A stretch of DNA of 64,000 nucleotides, from contig CM059971.1 of NCBI GenBank assembly GCA_030490835.1, positions 28,159,124-28,223,123 of the forward strand, written 5' to 3'. Under the pieces are notes generated by a model. It saw nothing but the letters and a program-made list of their open reading frames with translations, was not told where the DNA came from and ran no database searches. This document shows, piece after piece, positions 42,201 through 51,941 of the stretch. The stretch's first letter is position 1. Every line of letters begins with the position of its first letter. This DNA is from Annona cherimola (Eukaryota; Streptophyta; Magnoliopsida; Magnoliales; Annonaceae). The translations under genes and the position numbers were made by a program.

Positions 42201-43698
42201 AGAAACTTATTAGACAACATAAAAACATTGATATTGGACATGATGAAAATGAGACATAATTATCTCTTAGCTTTTAATTAAATCACAACTTGTCGTGCTT
42301 AGAAGATTACAAGTTCATATCTTTGGTCAAATAATTATAATTACATCCTTACAAAGGAAGGAAATTCATTGATTAATGTAGGAAGAGATCTCAAAATCAG
42401 ATGCGTTGACTCTGGCTACGGTTTGCGTAGAAGAAGGAACAAACCGACTGAGTTTAAAAGGGACTAGGTAAGTTTAGTAAATAAACTGTATTCACTTAAT
42501 TGCTTGTGAGAAACTATGAAGGAGCAGGACCAGATGCACTGGATTTAGAGAAGGGGGACAAAGTTGTAATGCATAGGCCCAGAAAATTTAACATTCCAAT
42601 GTACTTATGAATTAATCTAACAATTTTTCATAATTCACACATGATTATATATATATTTTAAGTAGGTAGTGCCTAACTAAAAATTCAATTAAAATGATTT
42701 TTGATAACAATGTTGTCGGTTGAAATGGAGAAGTTACACAATCTAAATCTCAAATAAGAGGGGATGTGATGAGAAAGAGATAAATTTCACATTTTCCGAA
42801 AATACTTTTTCTATTGCCAAAAAACTAAATTTTCTATTTTTCCATACAGCTTTTTCAATTCTAATACACCTTTTCTTATTATCAATACACAACTCCACCT
42901 TTTCAATCCAACATCTTTGGCCCATCCTCATCATACCTAAGGTGTGAACATTAAAAAAACTGTTCGCATGCCTCCAAAGCATGAGCAAACGAGTAATCAC
43001 TCTCTTTCTGTCACATCTTTTTATCACCTCGATCGCCTTTCCTTGCCTGCAATAATAATAAATTTGGAAAATCCTAAGTTGCCCACTGTCTTTTTTTGGG
43101 CATCCACTTAAACCAGGTTCCACATTCATGATTTAGCTTTTGTTGAACCGGTACACGTTGGGCCCACTAACATAGTTTTGCAAAATTAGGGATACGTTTC
43201 GTCAAGAGAAAAGAAGTGGGAAAATTTCTGAAAAATTAAGAGAATGATTGATGTGACATAAATGATGATTAAAACAATTGAAATTTAAGGGCAATAATAA
43301 AGAAGTAGAGTAATTAGAAAGTTAAAATATTACATTAAATTAAAAAGAGGACAGAAAGTGTCCAATAAATTTTTTTCATTTTCCTTGTTACCCATCGAAC
43401 ACTTGACGATTTCTATTTCGTTGGAATGGATTTATTCGAAATGCAATTTAAGATTGAAAAAATTGGGAAGGTTTTTGTAAACACACGTCACATCATACAT
43501 ACTGGAAATGTAAGTAATGATAAGAAAAAAATAAAGTTTCTATGTATTAAAAGTAAAATTTTCATCAAAAATAAAAATTTATATGGAAAAGGACAAAAGT
43601 TCAAAATTTCTGTCTAACATACAAGTATGAAGTAGTCAATGTGTCCCATGTAATTTCTATCCTTATATAATTAAGGGCAATGATTCAAGAGTCATGAT
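42201..43698. other. Sequence of about 1.5 kb with no recognised gene
   Basis: The longest frame is 128 codons on the minus strand (43129-42743). It has a CPK-rich start and several Arg/Lys/Cys residues but no family I know. A 63-codon plus-strand frame at 43426-43617 is Lys/Ile-rich and looks like AT-rich chance. It adjoins the tandem LTR-like repeat and may be part of its element. Confidence 0.35.
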
Positions 43699-43700
43699 CC

Positions 43701-43920
43701 TGTGCACCTAAATGCACTTATTTCGGCGCATTTGGATGCAAAAATGTATATTTTATTTTTTTGAAAATTCAAATTACCAAAATGGCATTATTTAAAATTC
43801 AGAAACTATCTACAAATCTTTAAAAATGTTAAAACTTCATATATATGTTAAATATACTTAGATTAACAGTTATATAAAAAAATTTAAAAAATTAAATACA
43901 CCTGGTGCATTTAGGTGATG
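43701..43920. mobile_element. Fold-back MITE
   Basis: TGTGCACCTAAATGCAC at the left pairs with GGTGCATTTAGGTGATG at the right. The interior ('aaatatacttagattaacagttatataaaaaaatttaaaaa') is shared with the fold-back elements at 3179-3482 and 55,911-56,309. It is shorter than those (about 220 bp). Confidence 0.65.
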
Positions 43921-44310
43921 AACACAATTCAATACAATTAGTTGTTATAAGACTTCATGTAGCCATTTATTATGCTTATTCTTATGCATTTTTAGTGCTT
44001 TCAAAGTGAATTGTATTGAAAACTTTTAAGTGCTACTTTTTTGAAGAAGTTAACAATTATTTGTTCACTCTCAAAAGATGTCAATTTTTCACATATTGTA
44101 ATTTTTCTATGACAGTTATTTTTTAATGAAATGATAAAATATGATGTGAAATAAAATAAATGATTAAAATTTGAAAAAGGAGATTGAGAACTAGAGGAAG
44201 AAGCTAAAGGAGTGCATGTATGGCATGGACGTCTCTATGCAGTTAGGCATATTAAATCATTGTCTTAAATATTTAGTACAAGAAAATTAACATTTCTAAC
44301 ATGCTTTTAA

Positions 44311-44420
44311 GGGTAATTTGCATATATACCCACTTAGTTTGATCGAAATAGCAGATATACCCACATATTTTCAAGTTTTGCATATAGCCCCCACATACTT
44401 TCACAAAATTGCATATAACC
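44311..44420 (+). repeat. Left terminal inverted repeat of the large MULE
   Basis: Four 'ACCCAC-TA' or 'CCCCACATA' phrases at about 35-bp spacing are followed by 'catataaccccctgg'. It closely follows the Pack-MULE left end over the first 45 bp. Confidence 0.88.
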
Positions 44421-44516
44421 CCCTGGAACCTCCTTCCTATTAGAACATGTTTATATTTGTGTTACAAATTTGCATAATGATGAAAATATCTCTGTTCCAA
44501 TCTATAATAGAATCAC

Positions 44517-44732
44517 ATGGCTATGAATCACTCACTTGGCAGTTATCGTATTCTGCAGTGCAAGAAAGGCTTGAAGGACAAATTTTTGAGGAAGAGTGAG
44601 TTTTTCTATCCAGCTGTTAAATTTTTCCTGGAATTTTTCATCATCATTTTCATTTTTCTAGCTTTGTCTAATGTGGGTGGGCGGGCGTTAATCTGCTATG
44701 ATGTAAAAGTGCAAAAAAAATACGACATTTGA
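44517..44732 (+). CDS. Unrecognised short ORF inside the MULE, possible membrane segment
   Basis: 71 codons from ATG at 44517. A basic N-terminal half (KKGLKDKFLRK) is followed by a hydrophobic stretch of about 20 residues ('FFLEFFIIIFIFLALSNV'). I do not recognise it. It lies just inside the left terminal repeat and upstream of a solo LTR insertion. It may be chance; no ribosome or splice context decides the matter. Confidence 0.2.
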   Translation: MAMNHSLGSYRILQCKKGLKDKFLRKSEFFYPAVKFFLEFFIIIFIFLALSNVGGRALICYDVKVQKKYDI

Positions 44733-44977
44733 AATGGAAATGGGGCATGGCGCTATTAGCTTGCTATGGTTTTAATCGAAATGGATGAAATGAAATGGGA
44801 CATGGTAGTCTCATTTTTGGAAGGAAAATTGATGTTGGCAACTGGAAAAAAATGGTTTATGCTGTCGGAAACAATGTTTAAAACAAAACAAAGCATAAGT
44901 TTTGATGATTAACAAAGTCAAATTTGAGTATAAATGATTACTAATGAATGCGTTGAATGTCTTAAGGAATGAAATTA

Positions 44978-45730
44978 GCCAAGTCGATTTCAGAGTCGAC
45001 TTGGACTTCGACTTAGGGTGAAGTCGATCCCAAAGTCGACTTCACATTCGACTTCAAACGGAACCTGACGGACAGATTTGAAATTGGAAGGAGAACAGCT
45101 GAAGTCGCAGGCCAAGTCGACTCCACTTGCGACTTGGAAGCCAAGTCGCAGACGAAGTCGACTTCAGTATCGACTTGAAGATACACAGTTCCTTCCAGCA
45201 TTGATTTTGGGACAGAACATACCGAAGTCGCAGTCGAAGTCGACTCCGGCTTGCGACTTGGGCGAAGTCGCAGACGAAGTCGACCCCAAGATCGACTTGA
45301 GGTTCTCAAAGTTCAAGACACAGGTTCAAGCTCATTTCAAGATGAAGACAACTCAAGATATGAAGACTAATACAAAATTAAAGCAAGCAAGGTGCATGAA
45401 TCAAAGACAAATTAACCATACAAGTTTTCAAGCTCTTCAAGATTCACAAGGTTTACAAAATGTGAAGCCAATACAGAATGAAAATAATTGAAGGAAAGAA
45501 GCTAAGCAAACAAGAGGTGAATCAACAAGGATCAAACTGTTTCGGCACAAAAACTGGTCAAGTCGCATCCCAAGTCGACTCCAAGATCGACTTGAGGCCA
45601 AGTCTGAAACCAAGTCGACCCAGAACTCAGACTTGGAAACTGAATAGCTGCCGAAGTCGCACACGAAGTCGACTCCAGCATGCGACTTGGGTGAAGTCGC
45701 ACACGAAGTCGACTCCACCTGCGACTTGGG
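44978..45730. repeat. Five paired blocks of GTCGAC-centred modules
   Basis: Blocks of about 80 bp at 44,978-45,060, 45,099-45,180, 45,222-45,303, 45,558-45,636 and 45,652-45,730 each hold two modules of the form AAGTCGCA…AAGTCGACTCC…TGCGACTTGG. The central SalI site GTCGAC is preserved in most. The long frames on both strands here are by-products of the modules. Confidence 0.92.
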
Positions 45731-45754
45731 AAAGTAACGTTCGAATTTGCGAAT

Positions 45755-45779
45755 GTTGGAACATTTATTGCGCGCCAAC
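45755..45779. promoter_or_regulatory. Inverted GCGCC/GTTGG element upstream of the LTR TATA box
   Basis: GTTGGAACATTTATTGCGCGCCAAC keeps outer GTTGG/CCAAC pairing and one GGCGC core. It is the counterpart of 1260-1284 and is located 32 bp before the TATA box. Confidence 0.45.
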
Positions 45780-45810
45780 CACTTGTATAACGTTCAAAAT
45801 CTTCCCTCCT

Positions 45811-45820
45811 CTATAAATAG
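45811..45820 (+). promoter_or_regulatory. TATA box of the solo LTR
   Basis: CTATAAATAG, close to the plant consensus, is followed by the LTR's conserved ACACTCAAGC. Transcription would start near 45,845. Confidence 0.75.
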
Positions 45821-46170
45821 ACACTCAAGCAAACGTGGTAATACACAAGACAGAGTCTAAAGAGAGGAAAGAAGTGCAAGCAAGAGTTCTTATTTGCTTT
45901 TCTCTAAATTTGAGTGATCTATACACTTTCAAAGGAAGAACAAGCTTCAAAGTTGCAAGTAGCTTCAACGAAACACAACCGGTTGCTTCTATAGATTCTT
46001 CCTCAAGCTGAAACTTGCCTACACAACTCAGTAAAGTGTAGATCTTCCTTATTCTTACATTATTATTTGTTTTTGGTGCTTGGTTTGAGTTTGGTGTATC
46101 AAACCAAGACGTTGCAAGTAGAGTTGTGATTGGAGTGTAACTCATCATCTACTTGTGGCAATTGTATAAA

Positions 46171-46317
46171 CCTCCTAGAGCTAGAATCTAGAAGAGAGCA
46201 TAGGCTCTGATTGTATATGCCCCCTAGAGCTAGAATCTAGAAGAGAGCATAGACTCTGATTGTATATGCTCCCTAGAGCTAGAATCTAGAAGAGAGCGGA
46301 GACTCTAAGTGTATTCG
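46171..46317 (+). repeat. Triplicated 49-bp block in the solo LTR
   Basis: The CTAG of 'ccCTAGAGCTAGAATCTAGA' falls at 46175, 46224 and 46273, an exact 49-bp period. The LTR at 304-1973 has a single copy (about 1,675-1,723). The unit includes CTAGA…TCTAG inverted symmetry. Confidence 0.92.
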
Positions 46318-46667
46318 CGGAATACATAGTGGAACCCAAGTCACAACGGTGTGTGAGCTTGGAAGAGTAGGGAAAGGTTGCCCGAACCACTATAAATCTT
46401 GTCTACTGTTTTTCTTTATTACTTTCATTATCTCATTGCTCTCTATTTGTTTCAATCAAGGGGATGAAACTTTAAAGGGTTAAGTTTTTAATTTACCAAA
46501 GAATTTTATAAGAACCCAATTCACCCCTCCCCTCTTGGGTTTTGCTATTAACTCGGGACCAACATATGCTATTCTTATTATTTGAAAAGTTATATGATTC
46601 CTTGAAATGGACGAGAAAATGAAGATTGCTTGAAAAGGACGAGAAAATGCAGACCATATGTTTGCTA

Positions 46668-46975
46668 ATGTTATATGCGATTAATATATGAATTGGTTAT
46701 TGGCTCAAAAATGAGATTTGTAAAATTTTTACTACTTCGATTCTTAAAAAATGTTAAGACATGAGCTTTGAAAAATGTTCGCCAGTTTGATTATTGGAAA
46801 TATTAGGAATGGGGTTTATGTGATTAATATACGAGTTGGATGTTGGCCCAAAAATGAAATTTATGTGCTTTTTTACCGTTTTGATTCTTTGAAAATTTTA
46901 GAACGTGGGCTTTGAAAAATGACTATGCCTTAAAAATGTTTGCTAGTTTGATTATTAAAAATATTAGGAATCGAT
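46668..46975 (+). repeat. Tandem duplication of about 150 bp in the MULE
   Basis: 'gcgattaatatatgaattggttattggctcaaaaatgag' at 46,678 is repeated as 'gtgattaatatacgagttggatgttggcccaaaaatgaa' at 46,820. Both continue to 'gtttgattattgg/aaaatattaggaat'. The copies are diverged. Confidence 0.7.
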
Positions 46976-47102
46976 TGTATTAGGACATGGACTTGAGTTG
47001 TTTGTCCATTTATTCGGTTTGCTAGTTTAATTTTTGAAAATATTTTCTTAATTTCGTCAATGTGTTTCTTACTAATCCCTACTATTTTTAACTACTTCTA
47101 AA

Positions 47103-47500
47103 ATGGATTATGATCCTCAAGTTGCTCTTTTTCCACATGTACAATGTCATCGTGAAGATGATATTTGCTATCCAATTTTATCATGCTCAAAAAATAATTC
47201 CGGAAGATGGTTTTATAGATGCCCAAGAAAGGTGCTGTAATTTTATCTATAATGAAAGAAGCATATAACTTCATTATGATTTGTGTTTGTATATTTTATT
47301 GAAATGTTAAATAATAATATTATTTAATTTTTGTTGGTGTAATGCCTATACTGAGTGTGAGACATTGCCTAGAGGTACAAGCAAACGTTGTTGCTGATTT
47401 GCAAAAAAATTGAAGACTATGGAAAAAAAATGGAATTATTGGAAAAGAATATGAAGTTGCAAATAGGGAAATTGTTGTAATGAATAAGGAAAAAAATTGC
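47103..47500 (+). pseudogene. GRF-type zinc finger ORF
   Basis: The ATG at 47103 opens 45 codons: 'MDYDPQVALFPHVQCHREDD' then 'CYPILSCSKNNSGRWFYRCP'. It has the N-x-GR-F-x-CP signature and Cys spacing of plant GRF zinc fingers, which bind single-stranded nucleic acid in some proteins. Sequence at 47,334-47,500 reads 'WCNAYTECETLPRG' followed by a charged coiled-coil-like stretch, the usual continuation 'F-WxDE…coil'. A small intron or a frameshift must separate the two parts; no clean splice pair was found. Such proteins are common in plant repeats. It faces the transposase gene. Confidence 0.6.
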
Positions 47501-48371
47501 AATCCATTGTAAAGGCATTTGGAAAGATCAAACTTGTTGATTAAAGTGTTTAGTTTACTGAGGTGATGATTTTTTGGTAGTTTGTGGACTAATGGATTTA
47601 GTTTAAGTATGATTTTGTATTGTAAAAGATCATCAAGAACTTTGCTTTCGTTAATCCTATTATTGATATTGGAATATGGATTGCAAGGTTGTACTTTTAT
47701 ATTTTCCAATCCTTTGTGCTTTACATATTGTTATGACTAAGTCACAAGCTTGAGGCCCATGCATTTTCAACACAAATCTAAAAACTTGAAAAGTGGAGTT
47801 GCAAGTATAAACTTTGTTACACTATTTGACACACATAAACAAAATTCAAGTTGCATCTTAGTTACTTATTTATAACACACCTATTATGCTCATGTTTGTA
47901 CAACAAGTTTCAAAATACAAAAAATTTCAGCATTGCATTTACAAAAATCTGCAAGGCCATTAGATACACAAATAACTATTATAAAGGTGCAAAAATGTCG
48001 TTCTTCTTCCATGAACTATGGGTAGATGATCGTCCTCCCTGTGTTATTTATAGTTGTTGCTTCCTTCCATATTTTTCTTTGACATTCTAGCTTTCTTCTA
48101 TTCATTCAAGCTAAATATTTGCATTGCTCTTGCACCGCTAATAAACTACAAGGCTTGCAGTCAGTATTAACTAGATTTCACTTCCATATGTTACAAAGAA
48201 AGGAAATTTAAAATAATAAGTTTCCTAATAAAATAGAAAATTAAGCAACCTATATACACTTATATATTTATAATTAAAGAAAGGCTTTCATACAATAGGT
48301 CCTATTGTTTCTTCTTCCCACCTGTCATAATAAACAAAAATAATAAAACATTCAAATAATTTATAGATATA
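47501..48371. other. MULE interior without recognised gene
   Basis: The 129-codon minus-strand frame 47709-47320 is antisense to the GRF ORF region and low in complexity. I see nothing else. Confidence 0.4.
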
Positions 48372-48651
48372 GGGTGTGTTTGGTAATGAATAAATCTTTT
48401 GATAAAAAGTTTTGGAGAGTAAAAGTTGTCAAATAATGTGATATAATAAGGATAATAATGAGTAGTAAAAAGGATAAAGCTAAAATAGATAGGTTAGTTA
48501 TATGAATATTTGTGTAGAAATGATTAAAAAGTAGGGTAGTTGTATAAGAAAGCATGAAAAAATAATTAAAAATATGATAGTTGTGAAGAGTGAAAAGTTT
48601 TAGATTGAAAAGTTTTAACTTGATTTTTTCTATTAATTGCCAAACACACTC
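48372..48651 (+). mobile_element. Tourist-like MITE, complete
   Basis: The left end GGGTGTGTTTGGTAAT pairs with the right end ATTGCCAAACACACTC. It is about 280 bp with no coding capacity. The body is the complement of the family core at 61,623-61,897. Terminal G(N)5GTT-like ends recall PIF/Harbinger MITEs, but the 3-bp target duplication is not convincing here. Confidence 0.8.
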
Positions 48652-50821
48652 GTAGTATTCGTATATTTGACAATTTCCACACAATCCATACCATTAAAAT
48701 CATTTTTTACTAGAGGTAGCTTCACTCTTCTTGCCGGTGTCTCGGATCTGTTTCCTTCCAATTAAAATTGTTTATTTACAAATCTAAGCAAAAACATACA
48801 GTTATGCATATGAATTAATGAAGAGTATTACCTTCATTAATATTTTGAGTAGAACGAATTGATCTTCCTCTCCACCTTCCTCTTCCATACATGCCCCTAC
48901 CCCTAGATAAAGCATTTTCAAATTTAGCTTGATCATTGGTCCTTCTTAGCTCCTTACAATAACGGTTATTATGGCCGAGTATGACACATTGACTACCTTT
49001 TACTGTTCGTTCATTGCCTTTTCTTCTATTTAGAGCTGCTTCCTCCCTCATACTTTTTCTCCTTTGAGTCTTAGGACAACCAAGAGGTTTCTTCACGATA
49101 AGTTATAGGACAATGTAATCATCTATTGTTTCATCACAAAGTGCCTTATCTGGAAGACTGTGTATGATAGGTTCATAAGAGCTCTATATCTTTCCGCTGA
49201 AGAGTAATAGAAACAATCATCTTCGAGGTCTTCTCGAAACCATCCAATAATAACTGCAAGTGCATGAACGCAAGGAATTCCATCTAATTTTCATCGTCTA
49301 CAAGTGAATTCTTGCTTATCCGCATACACCGTATGTTGAGTATATGTCCAGGTAACTTCAAACTCAAACTTAGATCAACGCTTCACTTGTTTTCTTGCAT
49401 CTATCATCATATCATCTAGTATTTTCACAACTTGGGGTTCCATCTTATGAGTCCATTTAATGCTTCTCTCCCTCCTCTTGTGGAAAACATTTATCATCAT
49501 TCTTCTTATCTCTTCATAGCACTCACATATTGGATTTGACCTGGGTTGTATAATAAATTTGTTCCAAGATTCTGCAACATTGTTGTCAATATGATTTGAT
49601 GCACATCACTTGGGAACCATGCTTTGCACCAAAACTTCCCTTGTATCTCATTTATCCAATCATGTGCTTCTTTGTACTGGTTAATTTCATCCATATTTTT
49701 CTCTAAGTCAACCCTTATGTATGCCCTCGTTGCTCTCTAAAAATTTATCTCCAACTGATCTCCTTTGCCAAAGGGTTTCATTTTAAGATTTTCGCCAAGT
49801 GTCTCATAAAAAAACGATGTCTACATTGGGGGAAAATACGTTGAATTGCTTCTTGCAAAACCTTTTTTCTATCTGACATGATGGTATTTGAACCAGGCCC
49901 AATTGCTCTATGAAAATATTCCAAGAACCAAGACCAAGATGAGAAACATTCAATATCCATGATCCCCAAGGCGAGTAGAATAATGCCATAATCTCCATCC
50001 AATGTGATATTAGATAAGATAACTCCACCATATGAATCTTTCAAAAATACACCATCTAACCCTGTGAATGGTCTGCACCCTCAATGAAATGCATCTCTAA
50101 ATGTTGCCAATGATACAAACATCCTTTCAAATAATCTATCCACAGTTACACTATACTCGCAATACTTTTTGGATTACATCTCAATAAGGTCCAACAGTAA
50201 TATGGTATCGACTCATTCAACTTCTCAAATGATCTGAAGACTTTGTCAACTACTTTCTTTGTACCTCGCCATAGCTTATGATATTTAAGATTGAGGTCGT
50301 ATTCTTCTTTAAAGTCTTGGCAAATTGCTACAAGTGTTAGTTTTTCTTTATCAACCATTTTACTCAAAAAAATTTCTTCAACCCAATTGTGAGATGTCGT
50401 CTTCTCACCACTACCTTGAAAAGCAAAACATTTGTGCTAAGTGTTCATAGTCCTTATTTTCATCCCACACCATCTTGTTCACATCTAGCATACATCCTTC
50501 ATGTGCAATTCTTAACTTTGCTCTTAGCGATAAGCTTCTTACGCTCATTCCTCACATAAAATAAGTCAAAGTGGTTGCGAATGGCAAACTCCACAAGTGC
50601 TTTTCTAAGCAATATGATGGTTAGGAAATGTAATCTTATTGACGATTGTGGATTGGTTAAGTTATCCTCTTTAAATGCCATGACCCATTGCAATTTCCTG
50701 CGCTCCGTGCCAATGTCGTCGTATGACTCATCTGACTCATATGCTAAATCTTTTTTTCCCATTATATAGTGGTTCTTCAACATTTTCATCTGATTGAGTA
50801 TGTCGTGAAGGTTCACCATGA

Positions 50822-50950
50822 CTAAAATATGTGTTGTTGTGATTTGCAAAGGTTTAGGAATAAATGAGTATGATATAAAGTATATTATTCGTCAAATATA
50901 GATGAACAGTAGAGAAGGAAGTATAAATGTGAAAGTAAATACATATTCAC
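50822..50950 (-). other. Intron 2 of the MULE transposase
   Basis: Donor GAAG|GTGAATATG, acceptor ATATTTTAG|TCATGGTG, 129 bp. It separates the acidic exon from the exon that carries the DNA-binding domain. Confidence 0.6.
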
Positions 50951-51124
50951 CTTCATTTGCACCCATAGCTATCCCTACGTTCATTGTAGTCAAGTCTTCC
51001 ATTATATCCTTTGGGTGTGTTTCGTTTGATTCAAATAGCTCATCAATAAAGAGCTCCTCATCAACAGCTCCATGTCCATCTAGCTCTTCATCCAAGGCTA
51101 CAAAAGAATTCATTGGATTCAAAT

Positions 51125-51210
51125 CTATAAATATCCATGAAACCATATCAATAAGTTATGAGCATAATATATTTAATTTGTAATTATGTTTTTAGAGAGA
51201 AATATATTAC
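51125..51210 (-). other. Intron 1 of the MULE transposase
   Basis: The minus strand reads AAG|GTAATATATT at the donor and TTTATAG|ATTTGAATCC at the acceptor; it is 86 bp and AT-rich. The flanking frames join acidic exon 2 ('ALDEELDGHGAVDEELFIDE') to the PB1 exon. Confidence 0.65.
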
Positions 51211-51941
51211 CTTCATGTATAGTATTTTGCATCCCTTCCGTCACTTCACCTAAAAGCATTAGCAAGGATGGAGTGAGCTTAGCTTTTTCTTTGTTAAAGT
51301 ATCAAATTAGGATCTTTAAAATGTTGTGTTTGATTGTTACCTTGGGTTGGGCAATCTTCTATTCCTACATTAGATCCAAAGCTGTAAATGGACTTTTGTA
51401 TAGATCCAACCACTTCTTTGTCTTTAGTTCTAGCTTCGGCATTTGATCTTCTTCTATAGGTCTTCTTCACAGCTTTCCATCTACATGTTTTAGATGGAGA
51501 CACTTCTGAATATTGAACTCCACTAGATCTAGCTCCATTCAACTGATTTACTTTTCTTCTACTTGCAATGGTAGTGCTAGAGACGTATATTAGAATCTCC
51601 TTCAATCTCCTCCAATTCCGTAATGATAAGTATTTGTGAAACATTTTCATCATGTCTCCATTTGTTTTCAACTTACCAACCTCCACAAAGAGTTCAACTT
51701 CTGGAAGCTTATAAGTGAACTCAATCTTCTCTTGTGGAATTTTTGCTATAGATGCTATTGTGTCAACGAGATCTAGCATTGAATACCTATTAGGGCTTAC
51801 AACCTCGTAATGTACCATGCCACCTATGTATTTCACAATATTTTGATTGAAATCTTTATGTAAAGCCCCATCATAGTGACGAGCCAATCTCACTATTCTT
51901 GGTTCCATGATTAAACCTATAAGAAATGTGAAGTAAGTCAA

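Larger units (their letters stand above)
44863..46564 (+). mobile_element. Solo LTR of the Sirevirus-type family inside the MULE
   Basis: It starts TGTCGG and ends CCAACA, 1,702 bp, flanked by the 5-bp duplication TATGC (44858-44862 and 46565-46569). It carries about ten well-conserved GTCGAC modules (44,978-45,730), a TATA box (45811-45820) and a triplicated 49-bp block (46,171-46,317). Nearly all modules keep their CpGs, so it is one of the younger copies. The insertion post-dates the MULE. Confidence 0.95.
48830..51908 (-). pseudogene. MULE transposase (MuDR type), multi-exon, frameshifted
   Basis: The product would bind MULE ends and cut and paste them. From 51908: a PB1-like N-terminus ('MEPRIVRLARHYDG', 'YIGGMVHYEVV', 'SMLDLVDTI'), then two introns with good borders (51,210-51,125 and 50,950-50,822, GT…AG on the minus strand). 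The MuDR DNA-binding region reads 'KALVEFAIRNHFDLFYVRNE'. The DDE core at 50,060-49,778 has 'GLDGVFLKDSYGG' (first Asp) and 'GPGSNTIMSDRKKVLQEAI' (second Asp). A SWIM finger ('DGIPCVHALAVI', about 49,290-49,255) and a C-terminal zinc knuckle-like 'CVILGHNNRYC' (about 48,985-48,955) follow. An extra A in an A-run near 50,755 and several stops disrupt the frame. Confidence 0.88.

Noticed and set aside
44978..45730. CRISPR-like array of repeats
   Set aside because: The repeats are degenerate, self-complementary, vary in spacing and lie inside an LTR of a plant element. There are no unique spacers and no cas genes.
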